A stretch of DNA of 64,000 nucleotides from Mesorhizobium sp. M9A.F.Ca.ET.002.03.1.2 (GCF_003952365.1 NZ_CP034443.1:4705001-4769000); one strand, 5' to 3'; shown: positions 31,058-43,585, counted from the stretch's first letter. The notes: generated from the sequence alone by a model not told the origin. A program made the numbers and translations.

Positions 31058-31789
31058 ATGACCTATTGCGTCGGCCTGAAGATCGATCGCGGGCTCGTGT
31101 TCATGTCGGACACGCGCACCAATGCCGGCATGGATTCGATCTCGACCTTCAAGAAGATGCATGTCTGGGAGGAACCGGGCGAGCGCGTTATCGTGCTGAT
31201 GTCGGCCGGTAATCTGGCGACGACGCAGGCCGTCGTCAGCCTGCTCGACGAGCGCACCAAGGCAATTGGCGATCGCCACGCGACACTGCTCGAGACGCCC
31301 TCCATGTACCAGACGGTGCGGATGGTCGGCGACACCGTCAAGGAAGTCATCGCCAGTTCGTCGCCGACCGGCGACAAGGCGGATTCCTATTTCAATGCCT
31401 CCTTCATCCTCGGCGGCCAGATCAAGGGCAGCGCGCCGCGGCTGTTCATGATCTATCCGGAAGGCAATTTCATTGAGTCGACCGACGACACGCCATTCTT
31501 CCAGATCGGCGAGACCAAATACGGCAAGCCGATCATCATCCGTGCCTATGAAAAGACGATGAGTTTCGCCGAGACGGTGAAGCTGTTGCTGGTGTCGTTC
31601 GATTCGACGCTGAAGTCGAACCTGTCGGTCGGCCTGCCGCTCGACCTGCTGTTCTACGAAAAGGACGCCTTCAAGGTCAGCCTGAAGAAGCGGATAGCCC
31701 AGGACGATCAATACTACCGCACAATCTCGGACGGCTGGTCGAGCGCGTTGAAGGCTGCTTTTGCGAGCCTGCCGGATTTTCCCGAATGA
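31058..31789 (+). CDS. Anbu-type proteasome-like peptidase
   Basis: 243 residues, a distant relative of proteasome beta subunits and HslV. After removal of Met1, Thr2 would be the N-terminal nucleophile (MTYCVGLKIDRGL), supported by Asp18 in MSDTRTNAG and a Lys in STFKKMHVW at 32-33, matching the Thr1/Asp17/Lys33 set of beta subunits. Anbu proteins form helical or ring-like oligomers. The adjoining genes are its standard partners in many bacteria. Natural substrates are unknown. Confidence 0.9.
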   Translation: MTYCVGLKIDRGLVFMSDTRTNAGMDSISTFKKMHVWEEPGERVIVLMSAGNLATTQAVVSLLDERTKAIGDRHATLLETPSMYQTVRMVGDTVKEVIASSSPTGDKADSYFNASFILGGQIKGSAPRLFMIYPEGNFIESTDDTPFFQIGETKYGKPIIIRAYEKTMSFAETVKLLLVSFDSTLKSNLSVGLPLDLLFYEKDAFKVSLKKRIAQDDQYYRTISDGWSSALKAAFASLPDFPE

Positions 31790-31844
31790 AAGCCTCCGTT
31801 TTTCGTGCTCTTTGATCGCTGGGCTCGATGCTACGGAGAAGAAG

Positions 31845-33257
31845 ATGAATAGTAACGAATTCCGGGAATGGTCGTTGTACGCGGCCGAATGGGGTGCCGA
31901 CTACAGGGGCACAATTCGCGAAAGGCCGGTGCGGCCGCTCGTCGAGCCCGGCGAAATCTTCAAAAGCATCGAGGCCTCGCCGCCGGAAGATGGCGAAACG
32001 ATGCAGGCGATCTTCGCCGATTTCGAGCAAAAGATCCTGCCGGGCATGACGCATTGGCAGCACCCGCGCTTCTTCGCCTATTTCCCGGCCAACGCCGCAC
32101 CGGTCTCGGTGGTGGCCGAATACCTCGTCTCGGCGATGGCCGCGCAATGCATGCTTTGGCAGACCTCGCCGGCAGCGACCGAACTCGAGACGCGCGTCGT
32201 CGACTGGATGCGGCAGGCGCTTGGCCTGCCGGAGGGGTTTTCCGGCGTCATGCAGGATTCGGCCTCGTCGGCGACGCTTGCGGCCGTGCTGACCATGCGC
32301 GAGCGCGCGCTCAACTGGCAGGGCAACAGGAAAGGCCTGCAAGGCCAGCCGGTATTGCGCGTCTATTCTTCCGACCAGGTCCATACCTCCATCGACCGGG
32401 CGATCTGGGTGTCGGGTATCGGCGAGGACAATCTCGTGCGCATTCCCGCTGTCGGCCGCTTCCACGCCATGGATGTCACAGCCCTCGAAGCCGCGATCGC
32501 CGCCGACCGGGAAGCCGGCATGCTGCCGGCCGGCATCATCGCTTGTGTTGGCGGTACCAGCATCGGCGGCACGGATGATATCGCGGGCGTCGCCGCTGTG
32601 GCGAAACGGTACGGGCTCTATCTGCATGTCGATGCCGCCTGGGCCGGGTCGGCGATGATATGCCCGGAGTACCGGCATTTCTGGGGAGGCGTAGAGCAAG
32701 CGGATTCCATCGTCTTCAACCCGCACAAATGGCTGGGCGCGCAGTTCGACTGCTCGATGCAGTTCATCCGCCGGCCGGAAGACCTGGTGCGGACACTCGC
32801 TATCAAGCCGGATTACCTGAAGACGCATGGGCGCGACGGCATCATCAACTATTCCGAATGGTCGGTGCCGCTCGGGCGGCGCTTTCGCGCGCTGAAATTG
32901 TGGTTTCTGCTGCGCGCCTACGGGCTGGAAAATCTGCGAGCCATGATCCGCAACCATGTCGCCTGGAGCGAGGGCCTTGCCGCGCGGTTGGCCAGGGAGC
33001 CGGATTTCGAGATCGTCACGGAACCGATGCTGTCGCTGTTTTCGTTCCGGCATCTGGCTGCGGCCGGCATCGATTCGGGCGAGCACAATCAGCGGCTGGT
33101 CAATGCGATCAACGACGATGGCCGCATCTATCTGACACAGACACGGGTGGACGGGCAAGTCGCGATCCGCTTTCAGGTCGGCCAGTTCGAGACGACGGAG
33201 GCGGATGTCGACACCGCTTTCGGGGTCGTCACCGAGATCGCCCGCGGCCTGGCTTGA
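31845..33257 (+). CDS. Group II PLP-dependent amino acid decarboxylase
   Basis: 470 residues of the aromatic-L-amino-acid decarboxylase type. Lys295 in FNPHKWLGAQ forms the aldimine with pyridoxal phosphate, Asp263 in YLHVDAAWAGS pairs with the ring nitrogen and His180 in DQVHTSID stacks on it. MTHWQHPRFFAYFPAN near 68-83 lines the substrate pocket. The family removes the carboxylate from tyrosine, tryptophan, DOPA or phenylalanine; the exact substrate cannot be read from sequence. The ATG at 31845 has GGAGAAGA before it, 55 bases after the Anbu gene. Confidence 0.9.
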   Translation: MNSNEFREWSLYAAEWGADYRGTIRERPVRPLVEPGEIFKSIEASPPEDGETMQAIFADFEQKILPGMTHWQHPRFFAYFPANAAPVSVVAEYLVSAMAAQCMLWQTSPAATELETRVVDWMRQALGLPEGFSGVMQDSASSATLAAVLTMRERALNWQGNRKGLQGQPVLRVYSSDQVHTSIDRAIWVSGIGEDNLVRIPAVGRFHAMDVTALEAAIAADREAGMLPAGIIACVGGTSIGGTDDIAGVAAVAKRYGLYLHVDAAWAGSAMICPEYRHFWGGVEQADSIVFNPHKWLGAQFDCSMQFIRRPEDLVRTLAIKPDYLKTHGRDGIINYSEWSVPLGRRFRALKLWFLLRAYGLENLRAMIRNHVAWSEGLAARLAREPDFEIVTEPMLSLFSFRHLAAAGIDSGEHNQRLVNAINDDGRIYLTQTRVDGQVAIRFQVGQFETTEADVDTAFGVVTEIARGLA

Positions 33258-33336
33258 ATTGGGCCGGCAAGGGTGCGTTGAGGTTTGCCTTTGCGATCAG
33301 GTGATTTTCATTAGCCGGCTTACGCCTTTTCATCAC

Positions 33337-33369
33337 TTTCGTTTTCCGATATAGACAAGAAAAACGAAA
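33337..33369 (+). promoter_or_regulatory. Putative GlpR operator upstream of glpR
   Basis: TTTCGTTTT (33337-33345) and AAAACGAAA (33361-33369) are perfectly complementary arms with 15 bases between, 12 bases before the glpR start. TTTCG-rich repeats are typical operators of DeoR-type regulators, and similar words recur before glpD. Confidence 0.6.
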
Positions 33370-33381
33370 ACGGGAGTTTCC

Positions 33382-34152
33382 ATGATGTACCTGTCGCCGC
33401 GTCATTCCGAAATCATCCAGATCGCCAAGGATCATGGCCGCGTGCTGGTCGACGATCTGGCAACGCATTTCAACGTGACGCCGCAGACCATCCGCAAGGA
33501 TCTCAACGATCTGTGCGACCAGCGGCTGCTCTCCCGCATCCATGGCGGGGCGCTGTTTCCGTCCGGTATCGAGAACATGGAGTATGAGGCCCGGCGCAAG
33601 ATCGCCGCCGAGGAGAAGGAGGCGATCGGCCGCGCAGCAGCCAGGCTGATCCCCGACAATGCCTCGCTGTTCATCAATATCGGCACCACGACGGAGTCGG
33701 TCAGCAAGGCGCTTCTTGATCATGCAGGATTGATGGTCATCACCAATAATATCAATGTTGCCAATAGGATGCGCATATATCCTTCCATTGAAGTCGTTAT
33801 CGCAGGCGGTGTCGTGCGCGGCTCCGACGGGGGCGTGGTCGGCGAGGCGGCGGTCGACTTCATCAGGCAGTTCAAGGTCGATTACGCCGTGATCGGCGCC
33901 TCGGCGATCGATCATGATGGCGCGTTGCTCGATTTCGATTTTCGCGAAGTGAAGGTAGCGCAGGCGATCATTGCCAATGCCCGGCATGTCATTCTCGTTT
34001 CCGACCAGACCAAGTTCGAGAGGACGGCGCCGGTTCGCATCGGCCATCTGTCGCAAGTCAACACCTTCATCACAGACCGCTGCGGCATCCCGTCGGTGCG
34101 CAAGATCTGCCAGGAGGCAGAGGTTCAACTGATTGAGACGTCGCTCTCCTAG
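33382..34152 (+). CDS. glpR: DeoR-family repressor of glycerol genes
   Basis: 256 residues. A DeoR-type winged helix (SPRHSEIIQIAKDHGRVLVDDLATHFNVTPQTIRKDLNDL) is followed by the sugar-phosphate sensor domain (LFINIGTTTESVSKAL, VIGASAIDHDGALLDFD, FREVKVAQAII). It is likely to repress the glp genes and be relieved by glycerol-3-phosphate, as for E. coli GlpR; the location next to glpD supports this. Two ATG codons in tandem open the frame after GGGAGTTTCC. Confidence 0.93.
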   Translation: MMYLSPRHSEIIQIAKDHGRVLVDDLATHFNVTPQTIRKDLNDLCDQRLLSRIHGGALFPSGIENMEYEARRKIAAEEKEAIGRAAARLIPDNASLFINIGTTTESVSKALLDHAGLMVITNNINVANRMRIYPSIEVVIAGGVVRGSDGGVVGEAAVDFIRQFKVDYAVIGASAIDHDGALLDFDFREVKVAQAIIANARHVILVSDQTKFERTAPVRIGHLSQVNTFITDRCGIPSVRKICQEAEVQLIETSLS

Positions 34153-34184
34153 AGGGTGCCGTTGCGGCAACATTCGCCGTTTAT

Positions 34185-34243
34185 ATTTCGTTTGACATTC
34201 GTTCTGATTTCGAAATAATCCCGCTACGGTTTCGAAAAAACCA
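34185..34243 (+). promoter_or_regulatory. Putative GlpR operator region upstream of glpD
   Basis: TTTCG words recur at 34186, 34199 (as TTCGTT), 34208 (TTTCGAAA) and 34230 (GTTTCGAAAA). They resemble the TTTCG-containing arms before glpR, which suggests a common operator. The exact footprint cannot be set from sequence. Confidence 0.5.
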
Positions 34244-34278
34244 GAAAATGCTGCAATGCGAAATCGCGGGAGAAGTTT

Positions 34279-35808
34279 GTGGGTGCATCATCCCCGATCC
34301 ATGACATCTTCGTCATCGGTGGCGGAATCAACGGTTGCGGCATCGCCCGCGATGCGGTTGGGCGCGGCTTCTCGGTTTTCCTTGCGGAAATGAACGATCT
34401 GGCCAGCGGAACCTCCTCCGGCTCGACCAAATTGATCCATGGCGGCTTGCGCTATCTCGAGTTCTACGAGTTTCGCCTGGTGCGCGAGGCGCTGATGGAG
34501 CGCGAGGTCCTCTGGAAGAACGCGCCGCACATCATCTGGCCGATGCGCTTTGTGCTGCCTTACGCCAAGGGCTTGCGCCCGGCCTGGCTGATCAGGCTCG
34601 GCCTTTTCCTGTATGACCACATTGGCGGGCGCAAATTGCTGCCGGCGACCAAGACGCTGGACATGGCAAGGGACCCGGCCGGCAAACCGTTGAAGCCGTT
34701 GTTTCGAAAGGCCTTCGAATATTCCGATGGCTGGGTCAACGATGCTCGGCTGGTGGCGTTGAACGCTCGCGACGCCGCCGATCGCGGCGCAACGATCCGA
34801 ACCCGCACGAAGGTCATCGGCGCACGCCGTGAGGGCGAGCTTTGGAAGGTCAGGCTGGAGGACGTGCAGACCGGCGACACCGAGGAGGTCAAGGCCAGGC
34901 TTTTGGTCAACGCCGCCGGTCCGTGGGTCGATCAGGTTCTGTCCAGCACGGTCGGCTTGAACGACGTGCACAATGTCCGGCTAGTACAGGGCAGCCATAT
35001 CGTCATCGGCAAGAAGTTCGACGACCCGCGCGCTTATTTCTTCCAGAACAAGGATGGCCGCATCATCTTTGCCATCCCCTACGAGGAAGAGTTCACGCTG
35101 ATCGGCACCACCGACCAGGACTATCCGGGCGATCCCCAGGACGTGAAGATCAGTGACGCCGAGATCGACTACCTATGCGCGGCAGCGAGCGAATATTTCG
35201 CGCAGCCGGTCAAGCGTTCGGACATCGTCTGGACTTATTCGGCCGTGCGCCCGCTCTACGATGACGGCGCTTCGAAGGCGCAGGAAGCGACCCGCGATTA
35301 TGTGCTGAAGACCGACGGCGGGGAGGGCACGGCACCAATCGTCAACGCCTTTGGCGGCAAGATCACCACCTACCGCCGGCTGGCTGAATCGATGCTTGAA
35401 AAGATCGAAGGTTTTCTCGGCAAGCGCGGCAAGCCATGGACAGCGAACGCGCCGCTTCCGGGCGGCGATTTCCCGGCGAACGGCTTCGACGCGGAAGTGG
35501 CAAAACTGAAAACGGCCTATCCGTTCCTCGATGCGCGTCTGGCGCGCCGACTGACCCGGCTTTACGGGACGCGCGCAAGGATGCTGCTGGGCCTTGCCAG
35601 ATCGAATGCCGACCTTGGCCGCAACTTTGGCGCCGATCTCTATGAGGTTGAGGTGCGCTACCTCGTTCAGAATGAATGGGCCACGACGGCCGAAGATGTA
35701 TTGTGGCGCCGGACCAAGCGAGGCCTGCATCTCGGCCGTGAGCAGGCGGCAGCACTCGACGAATTCATGCGCGGGATAAGCCGGCGCCATGTCGCGGCTG
35801 CCGAATAG
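34279..35808 (+). CDS. glpD: Aerobic glycerol-3-phosphate dehydrogenase
   Basis: FAD enzyme on the inner membrane that oxidises glycerol-3-phosphate to dihydroxyacetone phosphate and passes electrons to quinone. 509 residues. The FAD-binding motif GGGINGCGIARDAVGRG lies near 14-30 and the SSGSTKLIHGGLRYLE signature near 46-61. The C-terminal helical domain (ARRLTRLYGTRARMLLG, LVQNEWATTAEDVLWRRTK) is complete. The start is GTG at 34279 after GCGGGAGAA. It is first in the glycerol transport operon. Confidence 0.95.
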   Translation: MGASSPIHDIFVIGGGINGCGIARDAVGRGFSVFLAEMNDLASGTSSGSTKLIHGGLRYLEFYEFRLVREALMEREVLWKNAPHIIWPMRFVLPYAKGLRPAWLIRLGLFLYDHIGGRKLLPATKTLDMARDPAGKPLKPLFRKAFEYSDGWVNDARLVALNARDAADRGATIRTRTKVIGARREGELWKVRLEDVQTGDTEEVKARLLVNAAGPWVDQVLSSTVGLNDVHNVRLVQGSHIVIGKKFDDPRAYFFQNKDGRIIFAIPYEEEFTLIGTTDQDYPGDPQDVKISDAEIDYLCAAASEYFAQPVKRSDIVWTYSAVRPLYDDGASKAQEATRDYVLKTDGGEGTAPIVNAFGGKITTYRRLAESMLEKIEGFLGKRGKPWTANAPLPGGDFPANGFDAEVAKLKTAYPFLDARLARRLTRLYGTRARMLLGLARSNADLGRNFGADLYEVEVRYLVQNEWATTAEDVLWRRTKRGLHLGREQAAALDEFMRGISRRHVAAAE

Positions 35809-35847
35809 TGGGGTCCGACTGATGCAGAGAGCCTGGGAGGAGGCATC

Positions 35848-36930
35848 ATGCTGGAATTGAGAAACGTGACGAAGACGGTCGGCGCGGCGGAGCATATACG
35901 CGACGTGTCGCTGACGCTTCAGCACGGCTCGCTCAACGTCCTTCTCGGGCCGACGCTTGCCGGGAAGACCAGCCTGATGCGGCTGATGGCCGGCCTCGAC
36001 GTGCCGACATCCGGCTCGGTCTGGTTCGATGGCAAGGATGTCACCGGCGTGCCGGTGCAGAAGCGCAACGTCGCCATGGTCTATCAGCAGTTCATCAACT
36101 ACCCGGCGATGACCGTTTACGAGAACATCGCCTCGCCGCTCAGGGTGGCCGGCACCGAGCGGGCAAAGATCGATAAGGAGGTGCGCAATGCCGCCGCACT
36201 TCTCAAGCTGACGCCCTATCTCGACCGCACGCCGCTCAGCCTTTCCGGCGGCCAGCAGCAGCGGACGGCGCTGGCGCGCGCCATCGTCAAGAACGCCGGC
36301 CTCGTGCTGCTCGACGAGCCGCTCGCCAACCTCGACTACAAGCTGCGCGAGGAACTGCGGGCGGAACTGCCCAGGATATTCGCGGCGACCGGTACCATCT
36401 TCGTCTACGCCACGACGGAGCCGCACGAAGCCTTGCTGCTTGGCGGCAATACGGCGACGCTTTCCGAAGGCTGCATCACTCAGTTCGGGCCGACGATCGA
36501 CGTCTTTCGCAGGCCGAACGACCTCGTCACGGCCAAGACATTCGCAGATCCGCCGCTCAACACGATTGTGCTGAAGAAGAGCGGTTCAAGCTTCCTTCTT
36601 GATGGTGGGGTGAGCCTCCCGGTGCCGGCTGAGCTCGCCGGTATTGCCGATACGAGTTACACGATCGGCTTCCAGCCCCACCATCTCTCTTTTGCCCGGC
36701 CGAGCCCGTCGGCGGTTCCGGTGAGAGCCAAGGTGTCGGTCACCGAAATCACTGGTTCTGAGAGCTTTGTGCATCTCGACTTCGCCGATGTCCGCTGGGT
36801 GATGCTGGAGCACGGCATCCTGGCGTTCGAGCCGGACCAGACCATCGAGGTGTTCATCGATCCGCGGCACATCATGGTGTTCGACGCGAACGGCCGTTCG
36901 GCCGCGCCGCCACAGACGCTGGCGGCTTAA
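35848..36930 (+). CDS. glpS: Glycerol ABC transporter, ATP-binding protein GlpS
   Basis: 360 residues, a MalK/UgpC-type ATPase with a C-terminal TOBE region. Walker A is GPTLAGKTS (34-42), the signature LSGGQ (132-136) is canonical, Walker B LVLLDE is at 152-157. The switch histidine expected in VTHD is replaced: the segment reads ATTEPHEA, with Thr190 at the His position. GlpT, encoded next, has the reverse pattern. The name follows the glpSTPQUV operon of Rhizobium leguminosarum. It is 39 bases after glpD. Confidence 0.92.
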   Translation: MLELRNVTKTVGAAEHIRDVSLTLQHGSLNVLLGPTLAGKTSLMRLMAGLDVPTSGSVWFDGKDVTGVPVQKRNVAMVYQQFINYPAMTVYENIASPLRVAGTERAKIDKEVRNAAALLKLTPYLDRTPLSLSGGQQQRTALARAIVKNAGLVLLDEPLANLDYKLREELRAELPRIFAATGTIFVYATTEPHEALLLGGNTATLSEGCITQFGPTIDVFRRPNDLVTAKTFADPPLNTIVLKKSGSSFLLDGGVSLPVPAELAGIADTSYTIGFQPHHLSFARPSPSAVPVRAKVSVTEITGSESFVHLDFADVRWVMLEHGILAFEPDQTIEVFIDPRHIMVFDANGRSAAPPQTLAA

Positions 36931-36943
36931 GGGAGGAGGGCAC

Positions 36944-38014
<1,071 letters not shown>

Positions 38015-38016
38015 GC

Positions 38017-38883
<867 letters not shown>

Positions 38884-38884
38884 G

Positions 38885-39805
<921 letters not shown>

Positions 39806-39872
39806 TGGAACGAACGCAAGAGTTCATGCACAACACTATCGCCAAGGGCTTTGCCCTGGGGAGGGTGTGACC

Positions 39873-40154
39873 ATGAACCTCACCTGGATGGCATGGACGC
39901 TGCCGACGGCACTCTTTTTCATCACGATCCTGATGCTGCTCTGCGGCATGGCGGTCTGGGAGTACGTCTCGCCAGGCGGCAATCCCCGGGTTGGCGTGCT
40001 GCGCTTCGAGACGACGCGCGGCGACCGTCTCTTCCTATCGCTGCTTGGCAGCGCCTTTATCCATCTCGCTTGGCTGGGTCTTGTCGGACCCAACCTGTGG
40101 TGGGCACTCGCTCTCTCCGTGGTCTACGCCATCGGCGTGTTCCGCTACGTATAG
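39873..40154 (+). CDS. glpU: Small membrane protein of the glycerol transporter (DUF2160), GlpU
   Basis: 93 residues with two to three hydrophobic segments (TWMAWTLPTALFFITILMLLCGMAVWEYVS near 4-33 and a second half with FLSLLGSAFIHLAW). DUF2160 proteins accompany rhizobial glycerol ABC transporters; the R. leguminosarum member is called GlpU. The role is not known but a transporter accessory function is likely. The ATG at 39873 lies seven bases after GGGGAGGG; an alternative GTG at 39867 is less well placed. Confidence 0.88.
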   Translation: MNLTWMAWTLPTALFFITILMLLCGMAVWEYVSPGGNPRVGVLRFETTRGDRLFLSLLGSAFIHLAWLGLVGPNLWWALALSVVYAIGVFRYV

Positions 40155-40230
40155 AGGGGGGAACCGTTGGAGCGGCCGCGTGCCGGCGATTGCTCCGATC
40201 GAACTTAAAACTGAACCGTGGAGGAAACAC

Positions 40231-41955
40231 ATGAGACAGCAATTTTTGACATCAACGACAGCGCTTGTCCTGTTGCTCGGGGCAGGCAACGCCTATGCCG
40301 GAATGGACGAAGCTAAAGCTTTTCTGGACAGCGAGATCGGCGACATGTCGACGCTCGATCGGGCTGCCCAGGAAGCCGAGATGCAATGGTTTATCGATGC
40401 CGCAAAGCCGTTTGCGGGCATGGACATCAAGGTCGTCTCGGAAACCATAACGACGCACGAGTATGAGTCGAAGACGCTGGCCAAGGCGTTCGCCGACATA
40501 ACGGGCATCAAGATCACCCATGACCTGATCGGCGAAGGCGATGTCGTCGAAAAGCTGCAGACGCAGATGCAGTCGGGCGAAAACATCTACGACGCCTATG
40601 TCAACGACTCCGATCTGATCGGCACCCATTGGCGCTACCAGCAGGCGCGCAGCCTGACCGACTGGATGGCGAACGAGGGCAAGGACGTCACCAACCCGAA
40701 CCTCGACCTCGCCGACTTCATCGGCACCAAGTTCACGACGGCTCCGGACGGCGATCTCTACCAACTGCCCGACCAGCAGTTCGCGAACCTCTACTGGTTC
40801 CGCTACGACTGGTTCAACGACGAGAAGAACAAGGCGGACTTCAAGGCGAAGTACGGCTACGACCTCGGCGTGCCGGTCAACTGGTCAGCCTATGAGGATA
40901 TCGCCGAATTCTTCACCGGCCGCGAGATCGACGGCAAGAAGGTCTACGGCCATATGGACTACGGCAAGAAGGACCCGTCGCTCGGCTGGCGCTTCACCGA
41001 TGCCTGGCTTTCGATGGCCGGCAATGGCGACAAGGGGCTGCCAAACGGTCTTCCGGTCGACGAATGGGGCATCAAGGTCGACGAGAAGTCGCGGCCCGTC
41101 GGCTCGTGCGTGGCTCGGGGCGGCGACACCAATGGTCCGGCGGCGGTCTACTCCATCCAGAAATATCTCGACTGGATGAAGGCTTATGCTCCGGCAGCGG
41201 CCCAGGGCATGACCTTCTCGGAGTCCGGGCCGGTTCCGGCGCAGGGCGAAATTGCCCAGCAGATGTTCATGTACACGGCCTTCACCGCCGACATGGTGAA
41301 GGACGGCCTTCCCGTCGTGAACGAGGACGGTACGCCGAAATGGCGCTTCGCTCCGTCGCCGCATGGCGTCTACTGGAAGGACGGCATGAAACTCGGCTAC
41401 CAGGACGTGGGTTCGTGGACGCTCCTCAAGTCGACGCCTGACGACCGCGCCAAGGCAGCCTGGCTCTACGCGCAGTTCGTCACCTCGAAGACAGTCGACG
41501 TGAAGAAAAGCCACGTCGGCCTGACGTTGATCCGCGAGAGCACGATCCAGCACAAGAGCTTCACGGACCGCGCGCCGAAGCTCGGCGGCCTGATCGAGTT
41601 CTATCGCTCGCCGGCCCGCGTGCAGTGGTCGCCGACGGGCACCAACGTTCCTGATTATCCGAAGCTGGCACAACTCTGGTGGCAGGCGATCGGCGATGCC
41701 TCGTCGGGTGCCAAAACCCCTCAGGAAGCGATGGACTCGCTCTGCGCCGAGCAGGAAAAGGTGCTTGAGCGCCTCGAGAGGGCCGGCGTGCAGGGCGACA
41801 TCGGCCCCAAGATGGCCGAGGAAAAGACCCTCGAAGAGTGGAACGCCGACGCCGTCGCCAAGGGCAACCTCGCGCCGCAGTTGAAGATCGAGCCGGAGAA
41901 GGACAAGGCACAGACCATCAACTACGACGAGCTGGTCAAGAGCTGGAGCAATTAA
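40231..41955 (+). CDS. glpV: Glycerol ABC transporter, substrate-binding protein GlpV
   Basis: 574 residues, larger than usual for the family. The signal peptide (TSTTALVLLLGAGNAYA) is followed by a type II extracellular binding protein with the D/E-rich YESKTLAKAFADITGIKITHD opening, NWSAYEDIAEFFTG near 212-225 and a long C-terminal part. It supplies glycerol to GlpPQ. GGAGGAAACAC before the ATG at 40231 is a strong ribosome site, fitting the high expression expected of a binding protein. It is followed by glpK. Confidence 0.92.
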   Translation: MRQQFLTSTTALVLLLGAGNAYAGMDEAKAFLDSEIGDMSTLDRAAQEAEMQWFIDAAKPFAGMDIKVVSETITTHEYESKTLAKAFADITGIKITHDLIGEGDVVEKLQTQMQSGENIYDAYVNDSDLIGTHWRYQQARSLTDWMANEGKDVTNPNLDLADFIGTKFTTAPDGDLYQLPDQQFANLYWFRYDWFNDEKNKADFKAKYGYDLGVPVNWSAYEDIAEFFTGREIDGKKVYGHMDYGKKDPSLGWRFTDAWLSMAGNGDKGLPNGLPVDEWGIKVDEKSRPVGSCVARGGDTNGPAAVYSIQKYLDWMKAYAPAAAQGMTFSESGPVPAQGEIAQQMFMYTAFTADMVKDGLPVVNEDGTPKWRFAPSPHGVYWKDGMKLGYQDVGSWTLLKSTPDDRAKAAWLYAQFVTSKTVDVKKSHVGLTLIRESTIQHKSFTDRAPKLGGLIEFYRSPARVQWSPTGTNVPDYPKLAQLWWQAIGDASSGAKTPQEAMDSLCAEQEKVLERLERAGVQGDIGPKMAEEKTLEEWNADAVAKGNLAPQLKIEPEKDKAQTINYDELVKSWSN

Positions 41956-42056
41956 GCATCGGTCCGGGCGTCCGCGCCCGCATCACATCAATCGGGGGAG
42001 GCGGCATCTTGCCGTCTCCCCTGTTTGCGCCGAGGGAGTAGGCCAAGGGAGTGGGA

Positions 42057-43550
42057 ATGAGCAGCTTTATCCTAGCAATCGACCAGGGGACGACATCGAG
42101 CCGGGCGCTCCTGTTCGACCGTGAGATGAAGGTCGTGGGCAGCGGGCAGAAGGAATTCACCCAGCATTATCCGGCCTCCGGCTGGGTCGAGCATGATCCG
42201 GAAGAAATCTGGTCGAGCGTCGTGGCGACGGTGAAGGCCGCGCTGAAGGCGGCGGGCCGTCACGCATCGGATGTCGCGGCGATCGGCATCACCAACCAGC
42301 GCGAGACCGTCGTCATCTGGGACAAAGCGACCGGCAAGCCGATCCACAACGCGATTGTCTGGCAGGACCGGCGCACCGTGCCGCTGTGCCAGAAATTGAA
42401 GAAGCAGGGGCTGGAGAAGAAGTTCACCAGAAAGACCGGGCTGCTGCTCGATCCGTATTTCTCCGGCACCAAGATTGCCTGGATGCTGGACAAGGTGAAG
42501 GGCGCCAGAAAGCGCGCGGAGAAGGGCGAATTGCTGGCCGGCACCATCGACAGCTTTTTGATCTGGCGGCTGACCGGCGGCAAGGTTCATGCCACCGACG
42601 CCACCAACGCCTCGCGCACGCTGGTCTACAACATCGAAAAGAATGCCTGGGACGACGAGCTGCTGGCGATCCTGAACATACCGGCAAGAATGCTGCCGCA
42701 GGTGAAGGATTGTGCCGACGACTATGGAATCACGGAGAAAAACCTGTTTGGCTCGGAGATAAGAATCCTTGGCGTGGCCGGCGACCAGCACGCGGCGACC
42801 ATCGGCCAGGCCTGTTTCGAGCCGGGCATGATGAAGTCCACCTATGGCACCGGCTGCTTTGCGCTGCTCAACACCGGCAGTGATCTGGTGCGTTCGAAGA
42901 ACCGGCTGTTGACAACCATCGCCTACAGGCTGAACGGCAAGACCACCTATGCGCTGGAAGGGTCGATCTTCATCGCGGGCGCTGCCGTGCAGTGGCTGCG
43001 CGACGGCATCAAGGTGATCGGCAAGGCGGAGCAGAGCGGCGTGCTGGCGGCGAGCGCCGACCCGACTCAAGACGTCTATCTGGTGCCGGCTTTCGTCGGG
43101 CTTGGCGCGCCGCACTGGGACGCCGAGGCGCGAGGCGCCATCTTCGGGCTGACCCGCAATTCGGGCTCGGCGGAATTTGCGCGCGCAGCACTTGAATCCG
43201 TGGCTTTCCAGACGCGCGACCTGCTCGACGCCATGCGCAAGGATTGGAAGGGCGCGTCAGCAAAGACCGTGCTTCGGGTCGATGGCGGCATGGTGGCGTC
43301 GGACTGGACCATGCAGCGGCTGGCCGACATCCTCGATGCGCCGGTCGACCGCCCGACGATCCTCGAGACGACCGCGCTCGGCGCTGCATGGCTGGCGGGC
43401 TCGAAGGCGGGCGTCTGGCCGAAGGCAAGGGACTTCGCCAAGAGCTGGGCGCTGGAGCGGCGGTTCAAGCCGGATATGAACGCCTCGGTACGTTCCGCCA
43501 AGCTGGCGGGTTGGCGCGATGCTGTGCGCAGGACACTGAGCGTGCAATAA
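42057..43550 (+). CDS. glpK: Glycerol kinase
   Basis: Phosphorylates glycerol to glycerol-3-phosphate with ATP, trapping it in the cell and feeding GlpD. 497 residues. FGGY-family features include [17 protein letters not shown] at the N-terminus, WQDRRT near 103-108, [30 protein letters not shown] near 240-270 and [20 protein letters not shown] near 405-424. The start is ATG 42057 after AAGGGAG; an in-frame GTG two codons earlier is possible. It ends the glycerol operon. Confidence 0.96.
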   Translation: MSSFILAIDQGTTSSRALLFDREMKVVGSGQKEFTQHYPASGWVEHDPEEIWSSVVATVKAALKAAGRHASDVAAIGITNQRETVVIWDKATGKPIHNAIVWQDRRTVPLCQKLKKQGLEKKFTRKTGLLLDPYFSGTKIAWMLDKVKGARKRAEKGELLAGTIDSFLIWRLTGGKVHATDATNASRTLVYNIEKNAWDDELLAILNIPARMLPQVKDCADDYGITEKNLFGSEIRILGVAGDQHAATIGQACFEPGMMKSTYGTGCFALLNTGSDLVRSKNRLLTTIAYRLNGKTTYALEGSIFIAGAAVQWLRDGIKVIGKAEQSGVLAASADPTQDVYLVPAFVGLGAPHWDAEARGAIFGLTRNSGSAEFARAALESVAFQTRDLLDAMRKDWKGASAKTVLRVDGGMVASDWTMQRLADILDAPVDRPTILETTALGAAWLAGSKAGVWPKARDFAKSWALERRFKPDMNASVRSAKLAGWRDAVRRTLSVQ

Positions 43551-43585
43551 GCGGGCAGCGAGAAGACCATGCTGGGGGAAGGGGA

